Shown here: piece after piece, positions 25,991 through 36,298 of the stretch | Layout: the number at the start of each line of letters is the position of its first letter | How positions within the stretch are numbered: position 1 is the stretch's first letter | Origin: Hirundichthys speculiger | Lineage: Eukaryota > Chordata > Actinopteri > Beloniformes > Exocoetidae | Direction: 5' to 3' | DNA: 64,000 nt | NCBI GenBank assembly: GCA_018398805.1 | Contig: JAGFBZ010000855.1 | Location: 3,162,001 to 3,226,000, forward strand | Notes under the pieces: generated by a model | The model's database searches: none | The model's input: only the letters and a program-made list of their open reading frames with translations | What the model was told of the DNA's origin: nothing | Made by a program: the position numbers and the translations under genes

Positions 25991-26031
25991 TTCGTTTTCG
26001 TTAATTATAACAACCTTGAGCTGAGATCCAG

Positions 26032-26084
26032 CTGAACCTTCTTGCTGTGAAGTGTCAGAGTTAACCACTGCACTACTGTGCTGC
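26032..26084 (-). repeat. Head fragment of the tRNA-derived SINE family
   Basis: On the reverse strand, GGGCAGCACAGTAGTGCAGT followed by GGTTAACTCTGACACTTCAC matches the 5' head of the 24649-25010 SINE. Only the head is present. Confidence 0.6.
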
Positions 26085-28119
26085 CCGTCATGAGGAAGAA
26101 GAAGGAACCGAGCAGAAGCTGCAGTCGGAACCATCAACACGATAGTAGGACCTGCAGAAGGAGAAGAGGAAGAAAGGAGAAGACAGAAGGCAGACAATGT
26201 TAATGTTATGAAATGATCCTGGGACAATCTTAGAGAGTAAAATCTCAGTTTCAGTCTAACGCATGGATGTAAAATACAACGGGGGCAACCCGACTACTGT
26301 GGAGTTCACGTGTAAAGAGAGCAGAACTCAAACGCTCATCTGGGGCTTTGCAGAAAGACGTTTTTTTTTTCTTCAATGGCTTCCTCCAGTTACACCAGTA
26401 GAAGTAGGCAGGACCTCCAGTTGTCTCCCAGTCATTGTTGAATCTGTCACTTTGAACATGGCCTGGAATTTCACATGCAGTTCAGCTTGTCCATGTACCC
26501 CCCGTTTTGTCCTGACCCTAGCGCAAAATCAGCGTCTTCTGAGTCAGTGGGAGTTCGCATAGTCGCTTCAAAGCAGGAAGTTTACATGACAAGAAAAAGC
26601 CCAAATGCTGCGGTAACAACTGGTTTTCGACCGGTGCTCCCACCCAGTGGACACCCTTTTTTTTAGGTACTCAGGTTACCCCTATACAATTCAAACAAAC
26701 ATAAAGGGGGCTACATTGTTGTTCTTTGGCAGGAAGAAGTAAGTGGAAAGCGTTATAAGTTAGATAAAATGTATATGAAGTATATATTTTATTCCAAATA
26801 ATTTATTTTTAATACAGATAGAAAGTCACAATATACCGGTGATTAACATATACTGTCAAATTCCTCATGCTCTTTTTTAAGATATGGTGTCAATTTAAGG
26901 ATTTTGAATATCTATGTAATAAGGATGAGAAAATTTTCAATGAGCTGCTGTTTAATCTAGAAACGCATCTCCCTTCTCTCTGTGTTCATGAGATGAGTGA
27001 ATAATATTAATATCAGCATCAGAACAGTAACTTCACTGCCAAAGAGTGGAAATGCTCTAACGGAATTGATTTTTTTTTCTTTTTCTTACAGTGAGACATC
27101 TCATCTCAATGATGAGAGTTGATATCTGAGGCAGATGCTTATTCTGCTCCTGTTGTTGAAAGCATACAGCTGATACCACTCATAATATGTGAATTCATTT
27201 TTAATGCATCGATTAATGCACTCTCAACCCATTTGCTTTAATCTGTCTTAAATGTACTTCCACAAGAGTAGTGAATTTAAAACCTGTAGTTATATTTAAC
27301 TTAATTGCCTCTGAATACAGTATCCATCAGTCCTAAACCTTTCCATTTTGGTTCATAAGCTACTCAAGTTAGCCCCAAGGTGGTTTTCTTTTTTAAACAG
27401 GCTTTGTTTTCTCAATTTATTCCAGAAGTTGAGACTGAATGTCAGCATGGTTTAGAGTTGGTGAGTTATTGGGTTGCTTGAACGGCATGCATGTTGATTG
27501 GCTGCTTATTCTTGATGCACCTGTGACCTTTTAAGTCAATGAGAGTCAAAAATAAGGCGACTGCATGATGCTCTGGGATGTACTGATTGTTTTCAGCAGA
27601 TGGTGAGAGCCATTTCAAATCCCAGTGGAGGCTGAAAGACTCTCCGCCATTCCTTTGTTCCCCCACTCACATCCACATATCCACATATACAGTAGATGTG
27701 ATAAAAATCAATCTTGGTGTGACAGTGCTCCCCCCAGCAGCCAGGAGCGAAAATATATTGGTCTAAATTAAGATCTGACCCAGCACCTTTTTCTCAGAGG
27801 AAATAAGAAGTGGAAGGACTTGGAAATCCAACATCGGACTTTAATGTTGGCGAAATGAAACTTCCCAATGGATCTCAATAGAACCTGTAGCTGATGAGGA
27901 ACTGGCTTCTCTTATCTACAGGTTTCTTTACTGTGAACTATACATTAGAACAACATATTAGAGCAGACAGCATCCATTTCTTACAAAAAAGATCTGAAGT
28001 GCTGAATCATCTACACACAATAAGCCTATGCTACTGAATAAGCATAATGTGAGGCTTCTGTTTTGTGAAGGTTTTAAGTGCCAGTTGTTAATCTGGCATT
28101 CTTTGGGTTGCATCCATTT
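26085..28119. other. Non-coding stretch, no gene seen
   Basis: A frame of 99 codons at 26263-26562 (+) has no domain I recognise and overlaps another frame, so it is probably chance. Otherwise AT-rich. Confidence 0.45.
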
Positions 28120-29517
28120 TACAACCCCAGTTCCAAAAAAGTTGGATTGTTGTGTAAAACATAAATGACAACAGTATGTAATGATCTGCAAATCTCATAA
28201 ACTCATATTGTATTCCCAATAGAACATAAAGAACATATCAGATGCTGAAACTGAGACATTTGACCATTTCATGGGAAATACTAATTTTTACCTCGATAGC
28301 AGCAACACCAGTTGAAACAAGGTGATGTTTACCCTTGTGCAGAATAACCTCTTCCTGTGACAACTGTCTCTAAATGTCTGTGAAGTGAAGTTTTAGTACA
28401 GCAATGTTGTCCCATTCTTGTCTGATGCAGGATTCTCACTGCTCAGCAGTCTTGGGCCTTCGTCGCTGGATTTTCCAATTTACGATATGCCGAGTATTTT
28501 CTATTTGTAAAAGATCTGGCCGACCAGTTCCTGTGAAGTCATGCTGTTGTGATGGATGCAGTATGTGGTTTGTCATTGTCTTGCTGAAATATACAATGCC
28601 TTCCCTGAAAGAAACATTGTCTGGATGGAGCATATGTTTCTCTTCAGCATTGATGGTGCCTTTCTAGATGTGTAAGCTGCCCATGACATGGGCACTAATG
28701 CAACCCAATACTATCAGAGATGCAGGCTTTTGAACCGTCTGCCGATAACAAGCTGGATGGTCTCTCTCCTCTGTAGTTCCCAGGACATACTATCCATGAT
28801 TTCCAAAAAGAATTACAAATTTTGACTCGTCTGATCACAGAACAGTTTTCCATTTTTCCTCAGGCCAGTTTAGATGAGCTTTGGTCCAGAGAAGACGGCG
28901 ATGTTTCTAGATCGTGTTTACATATGGTTTCTTCTTTGCGTGATACAGCGTTAACTTGCATTTCAGCCAGACGACTCACACGGTGAAAAACTACAATTCT
29001 TTATTATGAACACATACTTTAGGTTTGGCATCTCGGCATTTGTGATTGCACAGTGAATTGTGTGATCCTGGGCCCATGCAGTGATGTTAAGTAGAGAATT
29101 GTTCCACAATTTTTAGACAGTTTGTTGCAGATTGGTGAACCTCTACGCATCTTTACATCTAAGAGGCTCTGCCTCTTTGGAGTGCTCCTTTCATACCCAG
29201 TCATGTTACTGGGTAACAACAAAAATTCCAGAATTAACCCAGCAAGATGTTCAATGCTCCTCCATTTGTTTTTGTTTTGCACCAAGTAGTTATCCAGCCT
29301 TTTGTTGGATTAACCCAAGTTCAGCCTTTTTTAAAATGTGTTGCTACTATCAAAGTCAAAACGAGCTAATCTTTTCGATAAAATGGTAAAATGTCTCAAT
29401 TTCATAATCTGATATAATCTTTATGTTCAATTGGGAATAAAATATGGGGTTTATGAGATTTGCAAATCATTTAATTCTGTTTTTATTTACGTTTTACACA
29501 GAATCCCAGCTTTTTTG

Positions 29518-29969
29518 TGTCATGACCTGGGTCGGCCATGGCAGACATTCTCTGTTGTGTGTTAAGTTGGCGTCACTCCTGTCTCTCGTCTACTTTGTTT
29601 CCTGTTTTACTTTGAAAGTCTGTCTTGTCCTTGTGATGTTCTGCTTTTCTTCCTTCCCTCCATGAATCAACCTGATTGCCTGCTCCTGCCTCTCATTTGT
29701 CCCTCTGTGTATTTAAGTCCTGCCTTTCCTCTTTCTGCTGCTGGTCTGTCTGCATGCATTCCTGCTCGTCACCCTGCTCGTCACCCTGCTCGTCACCCTG
29801 CTCGTCACCCTGCTCGCATATCTGTTCACCCGTTCAGATTCCTGTCTACATACCCGCTTGTCTCCCTTCCATCTGGATTTTCAGTTAAGTTTGGACTGTT
29901 TTTTGATAATAAATTCCTTTTTTGAACTCCTGCATTTTGTGTCCTTCCTTCAACTGCAAAATCGTGACA
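29518..29969 (+). mobile_element. Solo LTR with 5-bp target duplication
   Basis: It begins TGTCATGAC and ends ATCGTGACA, so it has TG...CA termini with short inverted ends. TTTTG flanks both sides (29513-29517 and 29970-29974). Removing it rejoins the Tc1 right inverted end at 28122-29986. A TATTTAAG TATA-like box lies at 29710-29717 and an AATAAA polyadenylation signal at 29908-29913, a normal U3-R-U5 order on the + strand. A tandem 12-bp repeat sits between them. A solo LTR arises by recombination between the two LTRs of a retroelement. The 5-bp duplication fits Ty3/gypsy or a retrovirus-like element; no internal genes remain. Confidence 0.85.
29761..29814. repeat. 12-bp tandem repeat inside the LTR
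   Basis: CTGCTCGTCACC is repeated four times in a row followed by a partial unit, directly downstream of the TATA-like box. Confidence 0.95.
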
Positions 29970-29986
29970 TTTTGGAACTGGGGTTT

Positions 29987-30959
29987 TCAATTTTTTAAAT
30001 GATTTATTCATCTCTTGACCAAGTGGAAACTTCTGTCCATCTTTGCTCACCAAAGATGATGCATTCATACTATTGCATTTTCCATATCGACCAATCTTTT
30101 TCCTTCTTTGGAGTTGTAAATCAATTGTTCAAAGCCTTACTTTCCTCAGATACATTAGTACCTTGAGCATTAAAATGAATAATTCTGTAGAAAAGTGTCC
30201 ATTTCTCCTCTTCCAGTCCTTGAAAGTTTCCAAGCTATTTGTGTTCTTTTTTTTTTAATGTTTCTATCCTTTGCAGTTGCTTGATTTGTCACTACTTCCT
30301 TCATTTGAAGTTTGTAGACCACCACAGGGTCCAGAGATACTATACATGCAGAGGCAAAGCTTGCCATCTTGAACTTGCAACCAGAAAAACAGACTGCTTG
30401 CTCCATTTTTAGTAGTCTGCGAGCTCCATATGTCCTTCACTTCAATATTTGAGTGTAGAAATGAAGAAAAACAGTACAGCAACTCATGTATGTCAGGCAA
30501 ACATCAGACTGTGGAATTGATATTTCGTTGTACAATATTAACAACCAAAAGAAAACTATTCAGTAAACCCCTAGTGATGCACTCCAGGGAAGCAATAAAC
30601 TTCAGCAAACCACACAAAGGCTAAACAAACCCCCATGTTTCTCTAATGTCTTTCTCAGATGCATATGTAACAGAGTGTGCCCCAAATTTGGAAGCAGCTA
30701 ATTAGACTTTGTGACAGCCATCGAGAGAAGAAGGACAGGGCAGCTCTGTTAGTGACAAGGAGGTGATGGTGAGAAAGGATCAATTTGTTGGACCTTATGT
30801 ATATTTTTTCATTGATGGATCTTATATCTGGTTTTCTTGTGAGGTCTGATGTTCAATTCAGATTTTCCAGAAGTGTCTCCCCTCAATGTGCAGTCCTAGC
30901 TTAAATGTATATTTGATACATAGTTGTAAAACATAAGTAGGAAGAGACATCAAAATTCA
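29987..30959. other. Non-coding stretch, no gene seen
   Basis: Short frames on both strands (30170-30624) without recognisable domains. Confidence 0.45.
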
Positions 30960-31200
30960 TGCAGCTTTTTGCCTATACACATGCTCTGAGCACATAGACT
31001 GTATGTGAAGAACTGGAGAAACCCCTATGACATCACCCACAGGTTTTTGGAGGTTTTTGAAGCCTCTTTTTCCTGGTTCTGCACAGTGGCATTTTGCAAA
31101 AAGGCAGAAGAGGCAGAGCTGAGAAGCTGGCTAGAACATGCCCACCTGTTATTTCAGCTTGGCTGGTTTAGCTAATCCTAACCTATGATGTCAATTCATA
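30960..31200. repeat. Probable dispersed teleost repeat
   Basis: The block GGAGAAACCCCTATGACATC followed by ACCCACAGGTTTTTGG resembles an interspersed teleost sequence I know; ends and class are unknown. Confidence 0.35.
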
Positions 31201-31437
31201 TTTCTTTATATCCATTCTTATTATATCTCTCCAAACATATGTCACTGCCAAAAAAGAAACGCTGCCAGGGCTGAAACGAGGAGCTTTGCTGGGACAAGCT
31301 GTCGGTCTCACAGCTGTCGCCTCACAGGACTAGGCCACTTGCAGTCACCTGCAGGTCAGGTCAGCCCACAAGTTGCGAGCCAAGTGACTGTAGGTCAATA
31401 CCACTACTTCTCTGTCAGCGCTTGTTTTGATGTAATT

Positions 31438-31698
31438 GGTTAGTAGTCTGGTTCGTCCTGGCCCCATCCCATATTGAGGTGTCCTTGTGTCCTTGGACAG
31501 GACAGTGAAACCCACTTTACGCCTTTGGTGTGTTCATTAGGGTATGATTGTAGATTTCAAAGTGCTGCTGTATACAGAGTGAATATATGATAAAAGCGCT
31601 GTAGTCCAAGTTGTTTACGTGAATGACTGAAGTAGAAAGCATTTTGGAGAAGCTGGAAAGCTTGAAAAGGCCCTACATAAATGCAGACCATTAACCTT
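31438..31698 (+). repeat. Dispersed teleost repeat (SINE-like family), plus copy
   Basis: Contains GTCCTTGGACAGGACAGTGA, the inner AAAGCATTTTGGAG, and ends CCTACATAAATGCAGACCAT, the complement of the 5186 copy start. The two copies fix the orientation of the family. Confidence 0.55.
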
Positions 31699-32238
31699 TT
31701 TTTAACCTTCGCCATCTACGTGCACAGGTAAAAAGCAATCTTCTGCTTGCTGATCTTTAGAAATCTTAAAGCTTGGCAAGTCTTTGCTGTCCTTTGGAGC
31801 TAAATGTCACCAACTGCATAGTTTTCATAACTGCAGTTGTTTCCATTCTGTTTGTGTGCTGTCTCAGTGAAATCATACCTTCAGTGTGGTCTCACATGTG
31901 GAGCATTTTCTGTTGTTGATATAAACGAAGTATGCCAAAAGGTATCTGGTGCACAACTAGAGGGCTGTCAGGTTCACAAGATGCAAGTTTGATGCAAGAC
32001 ACTCGTATTAATAAATATGAACTATCAAATGTGGTGTTCATCAAATCAGGATTTTATTGGCATTGGACAATGTAGATGATAGTGTGAATGTAGCCTGATG
32101 CCCAGTATTGGACCTGAAAGCCTGAAACCTGAAACACCAGTCACACTGAAAAGTGTGACTGGTGCCTAATCCCCTTCTCAGACAAATCAAGACATTTTGC
32201 ACAATGATATGATAAACAGCTGATATTTTGATATTTAA

Positions 32239-32633
32239 AGGTGGGGTGGGTGTTGTTTTTTTGCAACACTTTTTACAATATTGCCTGAAAACCTTTTCAC
32301 ATTTCCATTGCACCCACTGAAATAAAATGTTTGCAAAAAAAACTAAACATTTTGGTCCAGTCTAGAAGGTATAATCAGAGAAAAACTCTGACCAATCAAA
32401 AAAGTGATCATCACTATTTTGATTGGCTGCCTAATACGTCCATCAAATATCACCCCTCCCTCCCTCCCTCCCTATGGTTCATGCAGTCGTGAATCATGTG
32501 AAGGCGTGGTTTCGAGGGGTGAGCTGAAGAGGAGGAGGCGGAGCCTTTGGGAGGAGGGAGGGAGTGTATATTTTCAAAATCTCACTTCAGTTGGATTGCT
32601 GGAACCGTTTTTCAAACAACACCTACTCCACCT
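32239..32633. mobile_element. Miniature element with TTAA target duplication
   Basis: Left AGGTGGGGTGGGTGTTGTTT and right AACAACACCTACTCCACCT are inverted repeats, with TTAA on each side (32235-32238 and 32634-32637). TTAA targets are used by Kolobok and piggyBac elements; the AGGTG end does not look like piggyBac (CCC...), so Kolobok-like is the better guess. Inside is a TCCC tandem tract (32454-32472) and GGAGG-rich sequence. No transposase. Confidence 0.75.
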
Positions 32634-33649
32634 TTAAGGAAAACTAACACAATTGCACCAAACAGAAGCACTGTTATTTCAACTGTATGCCTTATATAAT
32701 GTAAATATTTTTGTAGTAAATGACAATAATGAGTGGTGAAATTCCAACTTTCAAACACGCAAAGTAGTTAGTGCTAATGTTGCCTAGGTGTTTCTAGATG
32801 ACACTGTTTTCACATTCCTAGTCGTTCATACTTTTATGAAATATAGGACAAAAGATCCAACGAATAAATATTTAGAACACAACAGCAATGGGTGGTGAAA
32901 TCCTCAACTTTCAGCTCAGAAACATGTAGCCTGCACTCCGTATGTCAATATATAAACATCTATTCTCTGAAATTTCTTTTTGCCATGCTGCACAACTTGC
33001 TTGGCACTCTACAGCGTACACAACAGGAACCAACATACAAAACAGTTTCCATTTCAGTAGATCACTCAGAGATCAATTTGGTCAATAGTCAAAATCTGAT
33101 GTGGCAATTGAAGTAGCACTCTTCGAAGTGGGCAAAGGCAAATTCCAGAGGCAACTACTTTATTGACACATCAAAATGAGAAAGAACAGCAACAACACAC
33201 GGCAAGCCAGCTACTAATAATATGAGTGATGCATTGTCATTGCACAATACATGAGCTGAGCTGGACCACAGAGTTACAACACAGACTTTCAGGCCAGCAG
33301 AAAATGTGTGTCAGCAGTGTAGGTCCCATTCACCCTAAAATCATCTTCTTTCCCTTTTGGCTTTTCCCTTCATTGGTTGCCACAGCTAATTATCTGCCTC
33401 CATCAAACTCTATCCTCTGCATCCTCTTCTCTCACACCAACTAGCTTCATGTCCTCTTTCACTACTTCCATTAATCACCTCTGGTTTTCCTCTTTGCCTC
33501 CTGCCTGGTAGTTCCAACCTCATAATCTTTCTACCACTCTATTCAGTATCTCTCCCTTTACATGTCCAAACCATCTCAGTCTGGCCTCTCTGACTTTCCC
33601 TCCAACACATCTAAGATGCGCTGTCTCTCTGATGTATTCATTCCTGATC

Positions 33650-34165
33650 CTAACCATCCTCATCACTCCCAAAGAAAATCTCAACATTTGCTACCTCCAA
33701 CTCTAAATCCTGTCTTTTCCTCAGTGCCACAGTCTCTAAATCATACAACATCGCAGATCTCACCAGCGTCTTGTACACCTTTCCTTTCATTCGTGCTGAA
33801 ACTCCTTTATCACGCATCACACCTGACACTTTTCTCCACCTATTATAACCTGCTTGCACACACTTCTTCACCTCTTTTTCACACTCTCTGTTGCTCCAAA
33901 ATGTTGACCCTAAGTACTTAAAATCCTCCACTTTCTTTATCTCTGCTCCCTGTAGCCTCACCGTTCCACTTGGGTTCCTCTCATTCACCCACATGTATTC
34001 TATCTTGCTGCAACTAACCTTCATTCCTCTCCTTTCCAGGGCATACCTCCACCTCTCTAGCTTTTCTTCCACCTGCTCCCTGCTCTCACTACAGATCACA
34101 ATGTCATCTGCAAACATCATAGGCCATGGAGATTCCTGTCTAACCTCATCTGTCCATCTGTCCAT
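33650..34165 (-). pseudogene. RTE-type reverse transcriptase, catalytic core and C-terminal part
   Basis: A 171-codon open piece of the LINE polyprotein. Residues 18-21 are F-A-D-D, the metal-binding box of the polymerase palm. EFKYLG-type residues (DFKYLGSTF at about 82-90) mark the thumb. The usual VGLHQGSALSP block just upstream is lost in the decayed stretch 34166-34307. The frame ends after a V-A-N-V-E-I-F-F-G segment where the intact protein would continue, so it is truncated. Confidence 0.8.
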
Positions 34166-34307
34166 CTGATCCTTGATCCAGTCCCACCTCCACCTTGAAC
34201 TCTTCTATCACACCTACAGCACACCTCGCCATTGTCTTACAGCTCTCATACATGTCCTGCACCACTCTAACATACTTCTCTGCGACTCCAGACTCCCTCA
34301 TACAGTA

Positions 34308-34604
34308 CTATAGCTCCTTCCTTGGCACTCTGTCATCTGCTTTCCCAAGGTCCACAAAGAGATAATGCAGCTCCTTCTGGCCTTCTCTGTACTTTTCTAT
34401 CAGCCTCCTCAAAGCAAACATTGTATCTATTGTACTCTTCTTTGGTATGAAATCATACTGCTGTTCATAAATCCTCACTTTTGTCCTTAGTCTAGGTTCC
34501 ACTATTGTTCCCCATAACTTCATTGTGTGACTCATCAACTTTATTCCTCTGTAGCTGCCACAACTCTGCACATCTCCCCTGTTCTTAAAAAATGGCACCA
34601 GCAC
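34308..34604 (-). pseudogene. RTE-type reverse transcriptase, fingers/palm fragment
   Basis: 98 codons. YRGIKLMSHTMKLW and QQYDFIPKKSTIDTMFALR correspond to reverse transcriptase blocks 2 and 2a; FVDLGKADDRVPR is block 3 with the first catalytic aspartate kept, but E to G and Y to D changes are present relative to the usual F-V-D-L-E-K-A-Y-D-R. Separated from the downstream piece by about 140 bp of decayed sequence. Confidence 0.8.
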
Positions 34605-34610
34605 ACTTCT

Positions 34611-34853
34611 TCATTCTTCAGGCATCCTCTTACTCTCTAAGATCTTGTTGAACGTCCAAGTCAAAAACTCTACTGCCACCTCTCCTAGACACTTCCATAC
34701 TCCCACAGGTGTATCATCAGGACCAACTGCTTTTTCACTCTTCATCCTCTTCAACGTCCTCCTCACTTCAGCTTTACTAACGTTTGCTACTTTCTGGTCC
34801 ACAGCAGTCACCTCTTCTACTCTTAGTTCTCTTTCATTTTCCTCATTCATCAA
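34611..34853 (-). pseudogene. RTE-type reverse transcriptase, N-terminal fingers fragment
   Basis: 80 codons opening MMNEENEREL with LKRMKSEKAVGPDDTPVGVW, the block 0/1 region. It ends SKRMPEE one frame away from the next piece (34604), so a small indel separates them. Confidence 0.75.
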
Positions 34854-35168
34854 CTATTCAAAGTACTCTCTCCATCTTCCTGTCACACTCCTAGCATCTG
34901 TCACTACATTTCCATCTCTATCCTTAATCACCCTAGCCTGCTGCACATCCTTCCCACCTCTATCTCTGCCTCACCAACCTGTAAAAGTCAGTCTCTCCTT
35001 CCTTGCTGTCCAACCTAGAATACAAATCATCATACGTCCTTTGTTTGGCCTTTGCCACTTCTACCTTTACCTAGTGCTGCATCCCCCTGTACTCCTGTTT
35101 ACTCTCTTCAGTCATCTGTGTCCTACTTCTTAGCTAATCTCTTTCTCTGTGCATATTCCTGAAATTCC

Positions 35169-35591
35169 TCATTCCACCACTCTCCTTGTCTCCTTGTCTA
35201 TTTTTCTGCCAGATGACACACCAACTACCCTCTTACTTGTCTCCCTGATCACATTAGCTGTAGTCGTCCAATCATCTGGCAGAACCTCCTGACCACCCAG
35301 AGTCTGTCTCAACTCCTCTCTCAAAGACACACAACACTCTTCCTTTTTCAGCTTCCAGCACTTTGTCCTCTGCTCTGCCTTTGTCCTCTTCAGCTTCGTG
35401 ACCACCAGATTCATTCTACACTGTCTGGCTACACTTTCAGAGTGAAATTCAAAGAAAGTATTCATTACAGCTATTTCCATCCTTTTTACAAAGGCTACTT
35501 TCTGCATTCCTGTCTTGAATACCGAACCTGCCCAACACTTCCTCATCATTTCTATTGCCTTCTCCAGCATGATCAGTGAAGTCTGCACCAA
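35169..35591 (-). pseudogene. RTE-type LINE, endonuclease/linker fragment
   Basis: 140 codons. The start is degraded; ESVARQCRMNLVVTKLK and WKLKKEECCVSLREELRQTL match the region just after the endonuclease domain, before the reverse transcriptase. Further endonuclease residues are readable in another frame to the right (35640-35760). Confidence 0.7.
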
Positions 35592-36298
35592 TCACTACTC
35601 TTTCATCTCGATGATACTCTGCATCACTTCATCCACCTCATTCCAGAATTTCTCCTTCTCTTCTAACTCACATCCTACCTGTGGGGCATAACCACTAACT
35701 ACATTGAACATCACTCCTTCAATCTCTAGCTTCAGACTCATCACTCTGACACTCCTTTCACCTCTATTCCTAACGAAACTCTTACTTCAAGATAACTCCT
35801 ACTCCATTTCTCCATCTAAACCACAATAAAACAGTTTGAACCTTGCTCCTAAGCTTCTAGCTTTACTACTCTTTTACATGGTCGCCTGTACACACAGTAT
35901 CCACCTTCCTCTACTGCATCATGTCAACCAACATTCTAGCTTTTCCTGTCATAGTCCCCAACATTCAAAGTCCCTACTGTCAACACAAGCCTCTTGCTTT
36001 TCATCTTTTCTCTCTGCATACAGGACACGCCTTCCTCCTCTCCTTCTTCAAACAAGAGTAGCCCAATTTCAAATTGCGGCCTCGTAGGTCAACTGTGCCG
36101 ATGGCGGTCATTGTTAACCCTGGCCTCAACTGGTCTGGTATGGGTTTCATAGGTCTTGTAATTCACGTGTTTAGTTTGGCATAGATTTTATGTTGGACAC
36201 CCTTCCTGACACAACCCTTCTGCATTTACCCGAGCTTGGGATCGGCTCAAAAAGACACTGCCTTGTGAACTCCTGACGGTGCATTCTATTCACCCTAA

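Larger units (their letters stand above)
28122..29986 (-). mobile_element. Tc1-type element (reverse-strand transposase relic) interrupted by a solo LTR
   Basis: The left end CAACCCCAGTTCCAAAAAAG follows TA (28120-28121). The right end is its diverged reverse complement, ending GGAACTGGGGTT. Inner parts of the ends also pair: GTGTAAAACATAAATGACAA with GATCTGCAAATC on the left faces GATTTGCAAATCA and ATTTACGTTTTACACAGAAT on the right. The reverse strand carries a decayed Tc1 transposase: the stretch VNWKIQRRRPKTAEQ corresponds to the usual E-N-I-W...K-I-R-Q-R-R-P segment near the C terminus, with recognisable D-E-S and V-W-G regions beyond it only at DNA level. Many stops. The right end is split by the LTR at 29518-29969. 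Confidence 0.8.
33339..36287 (-). mobile_element. Near full-length, inactivated RTE-type LINE
   Basis: Transcribed right to left. The 5' part (36085-36245) is non-coding and includes GGGTTGTGTCAGGAAGG in reverse. Next come pieces of the apurinic-type endonuclease (VVSGYAPQVGCELEEKEKFW near 35640-35720), a linker (35169-35591), reverse transcriptase fingers (34611-34853, RMKSEKAVGPDD) and palm (34308-34604, YRGIKLMSHTMKLW and FVDLGKADDRVPR), then the catalytic box FADDIV at about 34103-34114 with the C-terminal part to 33650. Frames are split by stops and shifts, so it is dead although catalytic D of FVDL and FADD remain. Flanks share ATTCACCCTAA (33328-33338 and 36288-36298), an exact 11-bp target duplication, so the 2949-bp insert is complete between its ends. 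RTE clade by overall motif order. Confidence 0.85.

Noticed and set aside
28404..28667. 87-codon + frame at 28404-28667
   Set aside because: Antisense of the Tc1-type transposase relic on the other strand.
29761..29814. Possible CRISPR-like or satellite array
   Set aside because: Units are contiguous 12-mers without spacers, within an LTR of a vertebrate genome.
29662..29925. Frame with repeated H-P-A-R or C-S-S-P units
   Set aside because: It is the 12-bp tandem repeat of the solo LTR, open in more than one frame because 12 is a multiple of three.
33562..33921. 119-codon and other + strand frames at 33562-35133
   Set aside because: They are the complementary strand of the RTE-type LINE; their serine/proline-rich composition is the antisense of its lysine/glutamate-rich protein.
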